Position numbers and translations under genes: made by a program. Source: Vanessa cardui (taxonomy: Eukaryota; Arthropoda; Insecta; Lepidoptera; Nymphalidae). From it: a stretch of DNA of 64,000 bases. Shown piece by piece: positions 47,471 to 60,000 of the stretch. Numbering within the stretch: position 1 is the stretch's first letter; the number at the start of each line of letters is the position of its first letter. The stretch covers positions 4,774,001 through 4,838,000 of the forward strand of contig NC_061126.1 in assembly GCF_905220365.1 (NCBI RefSeq), written 5' to 3'. Under the pieces are notes generated by a model that had not been told where the DNA came from, searched no databases, and saw nothing but the letters and a program-made list of their open reading frames with translations.

Positions 47471-49124
47471 GTATTTATTCGAATGATACAATGTAAAACA
47501 TAATTGTATGTTATAGTACGTTTTCTTGGGTATTATTAAGATATTTATCTGAATAACGCTGAATAATGTTTCATTATCACAAAAGTTGCTTCGTAATTAT
47601 TATAAATAATTCAATCTTCAAAATTCAAGAAGTATTCCTATTAAATAAAACCATTACGATAACATTATTGCGTTCTGTTATACACCAACATTCATAATCG
47701 CAATAGCTTTAGGAATTGACAATATTTGGCGTAATTCCAGATACCCGAATATCGGGCCAAATTCTATCAATATTTTAAATGAAAAATTACCATACTAAAT
47801 TATATGTTTATATACAAATTCAAACTTTTAATTCAAATATTATGAAATTATGTGACGTTGCCTGTTTGAAGGTACATTAGCAAAGCAGCTGAAGTTAAAT
47901 GAAGTAGCTAATTATTTAATTAATAAGTGTAAATTAAACGAGGCATGAACTGCGTTGCTACCCATGGAATGTAAACATAGTATGTTGATTACACTACCTT
48001 ATCTAGAATTCAAACCGTAACGTAGCAATTCAGATTATTAAGAGATTGCTAATATATACAAGGAGCTTCTTTGACCTTGCTCTATTGGGCGTCACCGATA
48101 AATATGCCGCGCTGATACTTCACACCAAATACACTCTGCATTTGTGTTGTTTGAATGTCTGTTATTTCTAGTAGTGTCAGATTTAACAACCCCTCAGATT
48201 ATAACAGTGAGGAAAGAAGGAAAAAAGGAATTCGTTTGCACACTAAAAAATGTCATGTCAATTTTACATAAAAATTGGTGATCAAAATCGATGAGGATTG
48301 AGCGTCGTTTCGTAAAATTACATCCAATGGATTTAGATAACTTTTACCTGACAGACATCCTAATAGATAATTTGAAACAAACTTCTAACTTGAATAGCAT
48401 TAGTCTGATTAGTTCAAATAAAAGCTCCCAATTATTCAAGCGACTTAACCTTCAAAAACAAGAGAGACAAGAACAGCAAGCGCTTGGAAATCGTTACATT
48501 TACAATTCAAACAGCGGTTAGGTTTCCCATTTCATTATTGCCGCTCGAAAGAAGGGTCAGACGCGAGTCAAGGCTGCGTACTTGAGATCCGTGTTTGTTG
48601 ATATAAATTTTACGTGTGATACACGCGTTTTCGCCGTTATCAAATGTACTGTAATCAGTTATCCGCCTATATATTGCAACATAATTATAATACAATAAAT
48701 TACATTGAATAGTTCAGAATTTTATCAAAATATGTTACTTTTGTTTTGCTATGTATGTAGATTCATATATTTATGGCATTAGGTATATAGGGGTTTGATT
48801 CTATTGGAGGCATATGTTTAATTAATTTAACTTTTTTAATGAAACAAATGAGACTTGTCAGTTATTTTGTTTTTTTTTTCTGAAATTAGAAGTTAAACTG
48901 ATATGTTTTTGTTGTAAGACCTAATACCCTGCCTTTTAAATTGTGTCCGCCACTGAAATTATTTAAGTAAGTCTTTATTTTCTTATTATCTTATATATAC
49001 TATTCGTCGATAATTTAAATGGCTTATGGGTTATCGGATACATTTTTATTAGTGACTATAAAGTCTTTTATAAGAGCGTATAACAAGGACATCCTCATCC
49101 TAATGGTTTGGTGTCAGGCTGAAT
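47471..49124. other. Intergenic DNA with one unusual open frame
   Basis: Apart from the frame at 48291-48521, listed separately, nothing is recognised. A less AT-rich patch lies at 48060-48130. Confidence 0.4.
48291..48521 (+). CDS. Unrecognised 76-codon open frame, doubtful
   Basis: It begins with ATG and reads as a hydrophilic peptide (MDLDNFYLTDILIDNLKQ, then a Ser/Asn-rich stretch, then LFKRLNLQKQERQEQQ) with mixed codon use. Its composition looks less random than other short frames here, and it matches no repeat in the window. A GTTAGG just before the stop could be a splice donor, which would make this a first exon. No domain was recognised and it may well be accidental. Confidence 0.15.
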   Translation: MRIERRFVKLHPMDLDNFYLTDILIDNLKQTSNLNSISLISSNKSSQLFKRLNLQKQERQEQQALGNRYIYNSNSG

Positions 49125-49216
49125 AAACTTTGTCCTTCCTTTTTGGTTCAGTGGTTTAAGTGCGAAAGTGCAACAGACACCCAGACTTACTTTCGCATTT
49201 ATAATATTAGTATAGA
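49125..49216 (-). mobile_element. Helitron 5' fragment
   Basis: In reverse: TCTATACTAATATTATAAAT, then GCGAAAGTAAGTCTGG and CTTAAACCACTGAACC, the 5' part of the non-autonomous Helitron family. The minus-strand TC lies next to an A at about 49216. Confidence 0.55.
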
Positions 49217-49244
49217 TAGAACAGAAGAACAAAATAGTATTTTT

Positions 49245-49565
49245 ATAGTAAAGTAGTAAAATAAAGTAACAGCTTGTACATTTCCCTGAGATAAGGCTCC
49301 TCTGCCATTAAGGAGAGGGTTTGGAACATATTTCACTACGCTATTCCAATGCGGGTTGGTGAAATGCAAATGTGGCAGAATTTCAATGAAATTAGACACA
49401 TGCAGGTTTCCTCACGATGTTTTCCTTCACCGCTGAGCACGAGATGAATTATAAACATAAATTAAGCACATATATATATATATATATATATAGTGGCGCT
49501 TGCCTGGGTTTGCACATGCAATCATCGGTTAAGATACACACGTTTTAACCACTGGGCCATCTCAG
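49245..49565 (-). mobile_element. SINE family 1 with internal (TA)n
   Basis: A reverse copy: TAACAGCTTGTACATTTCCC, TTGGAACATATTTCAC, GCGGGTTGGTGAAATGCA, CTCACGATGTTTTCCTTCAC, then TTAAGCACA followed by a (TA)n expansion (about 49471-49491), the B box GGGTTTGCACATGC and the A box ACCACTGGGCCATCTCAG. The 66-codon frame at 49199-49399 is internal. Confidence 0.82.
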
Positions 49566-50128
49566 TATTTATATAAAGGTATTATATATTGCTTAACAAT
49601 AAAAAGGTCTTAGATCTCTATAGATTATTATTATTTTACACTTACGTATAGCAGAAGTACATATATGAATTAATAAATCACAGACTAGTTCTTAAAGCAC
49701 TACAGAAACAATTGAACATTTACTTTTGAGTGTTCATTTATCCTTTGATTAAATATTTTAGAAGAATAAGAATTCCAATTACTATTGCGTCTTAAATCAA
49801 TTGGAACTCTCTATCTGAGGAGAGCACACTTTTGATAAATTGACTAGAATGCTCCGGCTTCATTGAACTCTTCAGATCGCATTTAGTATATTAATTAAGA
49901 TTTATATATTGCGACATTTATCAAAGACATTTTAATCAAAAAACTTGAAACCTCGTCTTCAATTGGTAGAAAAAAAATGGTAGAAATTTAGTAATACATT
50001 ATGTATTAATATAAGTTACTAGTAGTCACCTACACTCACGTTTGACAGTATTGGTAGTCATGTGTTAGGCTTAAAAAAGTAGCCTAGTGCTTTCTTGAAG
50101 TTAAAATTTGCTTCATACCAAGTATAAA
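49566..50128. other. Intergenic DNA, no gene seen
   Basis: Nothing recognised. Confidence 0.4.
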
Positions 50129-50428
50129 ATACTTGGTGGGAGGGCTTTGTGCAAGCCCGTCTGGGTAGATACCACCCACTCACCAGTTATTCTACCGCCA
50201 AATAACAGTACTCAGTATTGTTGTGTTCCGGTATGAAGGGTGAGTGAGCCAGTGTAACTACATGCACAAGGGACATGTCATCTTAGTTCCCAAGGTTTGT
50301 GGCACATTGACGATGTAAGGAATAGTTAATATTTCTTACAGCTTCATTATCTATGGGTGATGGTGACCACTTACCATCATCACGAGCCCATATGCTCGTC
50401 CGCCAACGTATAACATAAAAAAATAATC
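50129..50428 (+). mobile_element. TTGGTGGTAGGGCTT repeat (copy E)
   Basis: A near full-length copy starting ACTTGGTGGGAGGGCTTTGT and ending CGTATAACATAAAAAAAT. Confidence 0.8.
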
Positions 50429-50511
50429 AAATTCGATTTAGCGATTTGGTCGTGAAAGAGCTACAGATAGACAGACATAGTTACTGTCAGATTTATAATT
50501 TAAATATAGAT
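50429..50511 (-). mobile_element. Helitron 5' fragment abutting copy E
   Basis: In reverse: ATTATAAATCTGACAGTAAC, TGTCTGTCTATCTG, TCTTTCACGACC. It starts where the A-run of copy E ends, so copy E may have inserted into or beside it. Confidence 0.5.
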
Positions 50512-53500
50512 TATTTGACACGATTTAGAAAAACGTAGATAAATTGGAGTGTATGTATATATGTAGATTCATAGTATGTAATGACACTTGGGCTAGCAGC
50601 GTATATGCATTAAGTATACGAGTACGTCGCAGCTCTTATACTTTTTCGTCTATTTAAACTTTAGAGTGTATCAATTTCACTCGTTAAACTAAAAAACTTA
50701 ATGCATGAAAGAGCATTCACACGGGCCACAAATATTTAAAAACATACCAAATACTGAAATACTTTTTGGTATGTATTAAATAAGACATATATAAAAACAT
50801 TCTATTATGCACATATTATGTATAGCGTACACATACGTGATTAACTACATATTTTTTGTGAATATTTGTAATATATACAATAAAATTACTTTTAATGCAA
50901 TTAATAGTATAGACTAAATAAAACAATATATTTCAAAATTTTAATCGAACTAACAACAACAACTTTAATTCCTACCAACACTTTAAATGTTTTCTGTAGT
51001 TTGTTAAAACTGTTTGGGTAGCTCACACAAAATACGCATTGATTTAGTGAAACGTACTATTTACTATTCCATATGGATACAGGTAACTAGAACATAGAAC
51101 TTGGACTGTGTGTACCATAATTAGTATTCTCTCAAGTCTATATAAATACGCTGTGGCGAAACAGGACATTGTCATAAAGCAATGAATGATCAAACAACCG
51201 TTTATAACACGGATGATGTACATCTGTTATTTCCTTTAGACCTCATAAAACGAAAATAGAAATAATAATAGAAAGTTTGACCCAAAATATGATTTCGTCT
51301 ATCGTATTTCCGGTGCTTACGATCGGCTCTATATAAATAAAAGAGTATCGAGACACACAGTACGAACAGAGTAACAGTGTGGTCTAATAAATCTAAAGTT
51401 ATTACATAATATTGTGTTTATGTATGCGAGAGTATGTGTGAGCGTGTGTGTGTAAACTGTAAGAGATTTTACGCATGTTTTGAATTTTGAACCATTATAA
51501 GCTAACCGGCAGACCATCGAGGTCGATTATATAGTTTGAGTAATATCCGATATATTTTACGCTATACAATTGAACTTTATAAATAACATAAAAATAGTCA
51601 TACTAAAAACATTAATAAACATATCCGATATCTTGATAGCTGAAAACATGTATTATCGTGCTGATATGTGGATACGATTTTCGAAACTTTACATAATAAC
51701 AATATACACAAACTGTACTGTAGGCATTTATTTTGTAGCTCGTATTACGAGATATTTCATAATAAAAGAAACGTATTAATCAACTATTTTTTATCACTGG
51801 CTTTCCTAGATTTCAATTAATCATTTATAGTAATTAGGTGAGATATATCAATGGTATAGCTGATGATACCAGATTCCAATACCCAGGATTTATGTCATGG
51901 CAGAAACATTGTACTGAAACCTATAAATATATATTAAACATAAATAATGTTAGCATTAAGCTTATTGTCAACCTCTTGGTATGTTAATATTAATATATAT
52001 AAAAATGACATCTATATATCGTGCAGGTCTATGATAGACCCGATCGAATTCTATCCACAATTTTAGGTAATTAAAAAACAGTGATCGACAATATATCATA
52101 TCCGAAAAATTCGTTAGTTGTTAGTTTAATGGCTTTTAGTTGTACTGACAGGCCACAGATGTTGCGTAGGAAGACACGAATGAGATTGATCGGTAAGATT
52201 TTGATATAAATAAAATTCAATGACATGAATTGCAACGGGTCGCCCCATGTTTGTTTTCTTTTATTAATATTGTGCAGAGTATAGTAAACTCAGTGGAAAC
52301 TTATCCACAGTAAATTATTTATAAATGATGAACCATATTTGTTTAGTTTTATTTATTTTGCCCAAACGAAGCCAGGTTTTCAACTAGTATATTCAGCAAA
52401 TTACCTACACGTTGTCGTAATTAATGCACGCTTGATCAGCCAATTTTATTCCATATATTGCTCAGAAGAACATATCACCCTTCCTTATCATATTTATGTC
52501 TAGTTTTAGGATTTCGTACATTCAATGATTGATGGGTTGTCGAATGTATGAAATTTTCATGCAATGTACGAAACCATCAAATGCAGGCATGGAGTTTCAC
52601 CCGATTGAGTTGAATTTTTCTGACTGCTTTACTCAAATGGTTACTACCATAGTATTTTATAACGACTTCAAAGAATAAGATCACAATTTTCGAACTTAAT
52701 CATCCATGGAATTGCGTAAATTAATATACAAGTCATTTAATTAAATAAAAATAATAATATAAGGGAACCATGAAATATTATCTTGTTTACAAAATAGGGG
52801 TGCAAAGTCTGAGGAGAAATAAAACGTCGTAACGTCTCCACTAATGAACGTTTCTGAAGCAAAAAGGTTGAAAATAAGGTGTCACTTCTGTCACGACAGC
52901 TGTGCACACTTTTTTTTTAAGATCAAACTCAACAATTTTTTTTCATCGAAGGAAAAGTTAACACATACTTGTCAGTGAAATATAGACAAGTACTTTGGTA
53001 AATTTTCCAGCGTTTCGGCACTTTTTCGAATGGAATTCGCACATTTTACGTTTTACGTGACACTTTCACACATATCACGTGTCTGAAATGGAAGAATAAT
53101 CCTCATAATGTCTTCATGTCCTGAGTCCCAACGGTATTTGCTGATTTATTCTTTCATTGTAGCATTTAAGGAGTCTGAGTGAAAATATATCGTGTAACTG
53201 TAGCCGTTTATCTTATTTTAATACTTCAAACTCAAAAGAATATCTTATAAAGAAAACAGAAAAAAGAACAGAAAAATAATTGATTTATTAGGTAAAATTA
53301 CATAAACTAAGATGCGATTTAATATTTCTACCTTAATATTAATATTAAGTTCATCATCGTCTACTCAAAAATAATCCGGATATTAAAATTTCTGACAGGT
53401 AACTGTTTTCCTTCAAAATATATGTATAATACCATACAGAAATATTAAATGTAAAAAAAAAAACTTTTTAAAAAATATAGAAACAAAATAGGAAATAGTA

Positions 53501-54033
53501 GTAACGGCTAGCAAAATAAATTTGACATAAAACATTTAATTACCAGTGAAACATTATCGACAATTATTGAATGCACTAATCACGACAACTAAAAATAAAT
53601 AAATCATAGAAAACGCAAGCGAGTCTTATCTAAACAAAGCTATTAATAATTACATTAACCTATTTCTATAATAAGCGATAATATTTGTATAACTAGACAG
53701 TGTTTTGTCTTTCTCTTTTGAATGACAAATTCCTGATGACAGAAAGAGTACGATGACAAAATCAATGAGAATTCAACCGATGAACATTATTATTCGGCCG
53801 TTAGTCTAAATAATCATAGTTTTGATTATAATCGCGAGAATTTTACAGTGACGCATTGCTAGCGGACGTTAAACCTAAATCGTCATATAGACCTAATGAC
53901 CCCAGATGATAAGACAATTAGTGTTATAATATTTATTATTAATGAATGTACTTTGAGCTCTGCAATCTCACAAGCTCATTTAGACAATGTTTGACGACAG
54001 ACGTGTGTTCTGAATACATAAATACCGTAGAAA
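50512..54033. other. Gene-poor DNA upstream of the dioxygenase gene
   Basis: No gene or clear repeat in 3.5 kb. A short GT-rich tract lies at about 51425-51455. The last 100 bp before the inferred start codon contain TCATT at 53976-53980, which could serve as an initiator, and no obvious TATA box at the right distance. Promoter and 5' UTR were not established. Confidence 0.4.
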
Positions 54034-54040
54034 ATGGCAG
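54034..54040 (+). CDS. TMLHE: TMLHE coding exon 1 (7 nt, inferred)
   Basis: ATGGCAG is followed by the donor GTGAGA. The ATG has a good context (GTAGAAAATGG). The last G pairs with TG at the start of exon 2 to give Val, so the protein would start MAVLETIS. No other frame-compatible start exists in exon 2 itself, because the acceptor lies between the two parts of this codon. A different upstream exon remains possible. Confidence 0.6.
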
Positions 54041-57000
54041 GTGAGACTTAAAACTTATATACGAAAATATTTTATGATATTTAAGACAATTTATTTTTAT
54101 TAATATTGTATTAATGCGAGTCGAACGAACGAAACGAGCATTCGTTATCAAATATATTAATTTATAGGTTATACTAAAATTAAATTATGTTTAATGCATG
54201 TTTAAATTTATATATCGTTCGAAATATATAGTGAAATTTGTATTCAATGTATTTGTGACCATTTTCAGCGCAATTAGAGCAATTGCTTTAAATTGTAGGC
54301 TTGTTTCCAAACAGCCGAATTTTACGTGACTTGTGTGATAATAGAAATTTTATTTAGTTCGAAATTTGTACCTCGCTTTAATTTAAATTACGTTTAAATC
54401 CAATATTACATTTTAGTATAAAATTATAAAAAAGAATTGTCATCTATACTAATTGCATACTATTATATACTAAAATTATAAATATGGAAGTAACTCTTTT
54501 TGTCAGTTTGTCGCTCATTCACTACTAAACCAACCAATCGGATTTGATGAAATTTGGTGTGTATCAAACTTGAATACCAAGAAAGGACATTCTACTTTTT
54601 TGCACATGACAACCAACTCCTAAAAGCGAGCAAAACCGCGGGTGTCAACTAGAAGATTATAATTATGTACATTGTTTATTGCAGTGTTAGAAACAATTAG
54701 TGTTCTAGACAAAGTGCTAACTGTGAAATTTCAAAATGGCACATCAATAGCTTATCAAGAATGTTGGTTGCGTGATCATTGCAGGTATTTTTTGTTGATA
54801 TTTAAACAGTGTTTCATAATTTTATCACATTTTATATTCAACTGTCACTATATAAATATGATAAATGAATACCTACTTTGTTTTGAGTTAAAATCATCAT
54901 CAGATTTTTGATCGAAAATAATGAATAAGGTTATATACTCAAAATTTAGATGTAAATCTGTCCAGATTTAAAACATAAAAATATAATCGAATAAAGTGTG
55001 TTGAAATGTCTTTGTTCATATATTTGCATTGGGTTCAATTTTTCTACTTTACAGATGTTCAACTTGCTACCATGCCGATACTTTCCAAAGGGCTCACCAC
55101 TTATTACAAATACCAGACGTAAATATAAGCAACGTAAAATATGACAAAGACCAACTAACTGTAACTTGTAAGCATTTGAATAATTAAATATTCTAGTTAG
55201 TAATCTTAATTAAACTTCTTATTTTGCATGTTATTCTTGATAATTCCGTATTTTGGCATTAAGTGAGAATACATTGAATGGACACATTGTTCTTGGGGCA
55301 TTGTGGATTGTTTTATTGTTCTTACCTTTGATATACATAGGTTATGATATTCTCTATACATGTGTATTGATAATACATCACATGCTGTTAGTATAATAAT
55401 AACAACACGTCATTGTCCCGCTGGACAAAGTTGACAAGTTATCACATAATTATATAATCAAATCGAGTCCTCAATAAAGTATTAATTCCTTTGACACCCC
55501 AATGAATACGCACAGCATGATTTTCCTCATATAAAACTTATATGTAGAACTTAATTTATATAGTGAGGAAAAAGTTGCAACTTCATAATCACAAACTATT
55601 TATGTTTAAAGTTTGGACACCAATTTTCCACCTCATTTTTCGTCTATCAAATGCAGTTTTCCTTTCCTTATTCCGCCACTACCACGAGATTAATTATTAT
55701 TAATATAAAGATAGGCGCAAAGAAACTTAGAGGCGCTTTCTCAGATAAACAAGTAATTTTTGATCCAAAAACCATTTATGGGACCATCTCGGTTCTATCA
55801 ATATTGCTTTTAGATAAATAACGATATATTTTTTCAGGGAGTGATAATCATGAATCAGTTTACAAAGCCGAGTTCTTAGCAGAATTTAGTTATGATAAGT
55901 GGAGGGACAGTCGAAGACTAAAGCCGGTAATGTGGAGCGGAGGCAGCGTAGCGGATAAAGTCAAGAGAATTCATGTTGATGAATTCCTTAATTCAGTCGA
56001 TGGTGCGAAGGCAGTATTTAAATCTCTTCTAGATTACGGCGTAGCTCTGATTGAAAACGTAAGAATGAAAACAGTATTTTAAGACTTTTGTTTAAATAAG
56101 GAATGCGTAATCGAGACAATTTATTTCCAGAATCACTAATAAAAAACAATCACAGCATATTAGACATCATTTATTTTTACGTTAAATTTGATCGTCCAAA
56201 TCGTGTTAATCGTAATTCTAGCTGTCATTAAATTTTTTACTGATGCATTTACATTTTTTATAAATTGAAACTAATGCAATCAAGACAGTAAATATTTCTT
56301 CAACTTAAAATACAAATTTGGTAACAACATTTTAATCAAACGTTGCTTTCAAGTATAAAACATGAATTGTTACTCGCATTGCGCTCTGAAAAATTTGCCT
56401 TCAATAATAATTAAATTAATTGGTAACCCAGGTACGCACGTATCTCGTTAATATTACTTTGAAAATATAATTAATAAGCGATTTTATATTCTGTAACCAT
56501 TCAAATACAATTATGTTTCTTCATTAGTATGTGAAGTCGTCGTCGTCAAAATATATCACATTGAATAATAATTCAAGATAATTAAAAATCTTTTACATTT
56601 ACACGTAAGTAACAATTACAATGCAATATTTTGATGACGTTTCATTGAAAAATTGAAACAAATGAAATTAGTAACACAGATTTCCCTACGAGAGAGGGGA
56701 ATAATATCGTTTGCTATTTCTTAGAACTAAATCGTATGTGTACCAGTAGCTAACAAAATTACCTAACTAAATAAAGATCGTATAAACATTTAGAATTTAA
56801 ATAGCATTCCTCGGGTATCGCGTCCAATGAATCTATTAAACATCGCCAGTAAATGTTATACACTAAGTAATTCCATTTCACCTCTAGGTAGACGTATCAG
56901 TGGAAGCGACGGAGACAGTTTGCAATGCATTGGGAGGTGTTCAGCACACGCTGTTCGGTGGAATGTGGGAGTTCACAACGACGCAGGATCACGCTGACAC

Positions 57001-60000
57001 CGCATATACGAATTTACCATTAGCCGTACATAATGACAATACTTACTTCACTGAAGCTGCAGGGTAAGGTTGAAATTGTTAGATTATTATTAAAGTGAAG
57101 ACAGCTGTCTGTCTGTTTTTTCCGACAACAACTCTTTTTCCCTTTCTCTCACTTTTTCTCTCTTCCTCTATCAGATCATTATTTCTTTAAATATGAGATT
57201 ATACCATAGTGGTAGGTACTTATTTTTTATAAGCTGAATCATGTCTTCGATTTGTGTTTATACATCTCTTTTTTTTTTTGCGAAAATCGGAATGTCGTTA
57301 GGTATCCTAGATGTTTTAAAGTAAGAGTTAATCCATGTTTCATGATTGAGCATATCAAAATTCAATGGAGCTCAAAGGGGTTTGTATCTAACTTTCGAAA
57401 AATAAATTTCGGCCATAGCAGCCCTTTTTTCTCGCTGGGAAAGCGCGTTATGCTTTTCCCTCACGTGGAAATGTGAGACTCGTTACCCAGGACGCCTCGG
57501 GCACCGAAATACATACAAAAAAAACAGCAGTATCGATATCGCATGCTGCAGTGATAAGCCAAGGCAATCTATTTCAAGGGAAACGTGATAGCTGCGATGG
57601 GTATATCATAGTGCCCAGGTTTGGGCACAAACTTAAGTAATTTTTCGTTTCTGCTCCTTCATTTTCATAGGACGGTAAATCTGACAAGATCAAAAAGAGT
57701 TCAGGCACAAGACCAACCCCCTTTACATGTTTCCCCCCTTTCAAACTTCAGTCACCTAGTCTTGTTTGCTTTGTACTGAGAATATTTTGAAATATTTCAC
57801 TTCATTTGTTAACTTGATTTTGTTACAAAATATGTTCGTTACTTCTCACCATATAGAAGAATCATATGTATATCAGTATAATCATTAGTTTCATTTTAAT
57901 ATTACAGACTTCAGATTTTGCATTGTCTTGAACATTCCGGCGGAATCGGTGGCGAAACGCTCCTTGTGGACGGATTTCACGGAGCCACCCGACTGAAGAT
58001 CGAACATCCCAGTGATTTCGAGTTTTTAACGAACTTCGACGTAGAGGCAGAGTATTTAGAAGACGGCCACCACTATAGATATTCAGCTCCAGTCATAAAA
58101 CTGGACAAGATGAAGGACATCACACAGATTAGGTTTGATACAATCAATATTACTTACACTACAATTTTTATGGACTAACTTTACAACAACAACAACAATA
58201 ACAGCCTGTAAATTCCCGCTGCTGGGCTAAAGGCCTCCTCTCCCTTTGAGGAGAAGGTTTGGAACATATTGCACCACGCTGTTCCAATGCGGGTTGGTGG
58301 AATACACATGTGGTAGAATTTCTATGAAATTTGTCGCATGCAGGTTTCCTCACGATGTTTTCCTTTACCGCCGAGCACGAGATGAATTATAAAGACAAAT
58401 TAAGCACACAAATCAGCGGTGCTTGCCTGGGTTTGAACCCGCAATCTTCGGTTAAGATGCACGCGTTCTAACCACTGGGCCATCTCAGCTCTGACTAACT
58501 TTAACTGGAGACAAAATGGGGCAAGCTTGATACATCTAGACACTGAATTAATTGCATTATTTTACGATAAAGGAATGCTTACATATGGACATGCCATAGA
58601 CATTTGCTCTGTGAGAAATCAATGTTAACCAATCTTAACATCATCAATACACCACAAGCCTTGAGAACTAGGATGTTATGTTCTTCAATCACTTTTAAAT
58701 TTTGTTTTGTGTGTTATATGATGATGGTGGTGCCACCAAGACTAGTTTGCACATTACCCTACCATCAAGAGATGAAATGAAAGAGTTGATAAATCATATT
58801 CGCTTTGTTTGCAATTAGTTATGGATACTTTGTTTTTTGGATATTTTCTAAATTTAAAGATAATCGGTGGTGATTTGGTTACCAGAAAATAATATCATCA
58901 TATATATATATTGATAGTGTAAGACATATAAATGATTTCATACTAATCGACCACAAAAAATACGTTCCATATTTTTAAATAGACTTACACACCGCTCAAA
59001 CCACGTGTATACGCACACATATATTATTATTTATATAGTTAACGATTAAATTATAACATCGTCATTAAATATATTGTATAGTGCGACACAACTTAGATAT
59101 ACCATCGGCAAAATTCGTAAAACCGATCACATTCGAATTGAGTACGCTATCCCAAATTATCCATATTATTTCCTCATGTGAATATGATCTTTACACAAAC
59201 GTATTAACTTGTAATATCATATGAAATAATATAGTCGTCAATTTGAAACGTCGATTACATGCACTTGCTTTCTCGGGTTGAACTGACGCAAGAATCTATA
59301 GCGACGAATAGCGTCGAATGGCGCGATAGAGAGCTATTTCTATTGGTCGTGTAAATCGGCAGTAATCTGTTTTATTTTAATTTCATTGCATTTTACGATG
59401 CTAAATCTAAATTGTGTAGTACTATACATAATTATTTTGTTACATAAAAAGATGAACGAGTCTCTCATTGTTTAATACAGATTATTTTATAACCTAGCTA
59501 GGAGAAAAGCGATTCACCCGTCTTATTAGAATTGAATTATACGAACAAAAATTAGAAAAAAAATATATAAAATACCGGAATAGCAACACAATAAGATTTG
59601 TTGGGGGAATTTGTTAAGAAATAATACATGCTTTGTTATTTTATACAGAGTATAATTTACAAATGAAAAAAAAAACACTAAAAGACTTCATTTATTAAAT
59701 AAACAAAATACGAGCTATAAAAGTAAATGTAAGGTATTTTTCTTGACGCCATTTCATGCAAAATTACTTAGTACCCTAAATGCAATTCCACTTTTTTATT
59801 CCGCTGCTTATTAAGTTCGTGAATGCTCTCAAGGTATGGACCTCCTTAATTAGAAAGGTTACCTTCCTGAATAAGTTAACACAATACTAAACAAGGGTAA
59901 TTTGGAATTAATGAAATATGTTATGTTGTGTTACATAGCTAATATGCTTATATGAAATGATTTTTATATTAATAATAATTAAATAAAATATGCATCGCCC

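Noticed and set aside
53999..54009. A downstream promoter element for TMLHE
   Set aside because: AGACG is present, but its distance from the TCATT initiator candidate is about 6 bp short of the required spacing.
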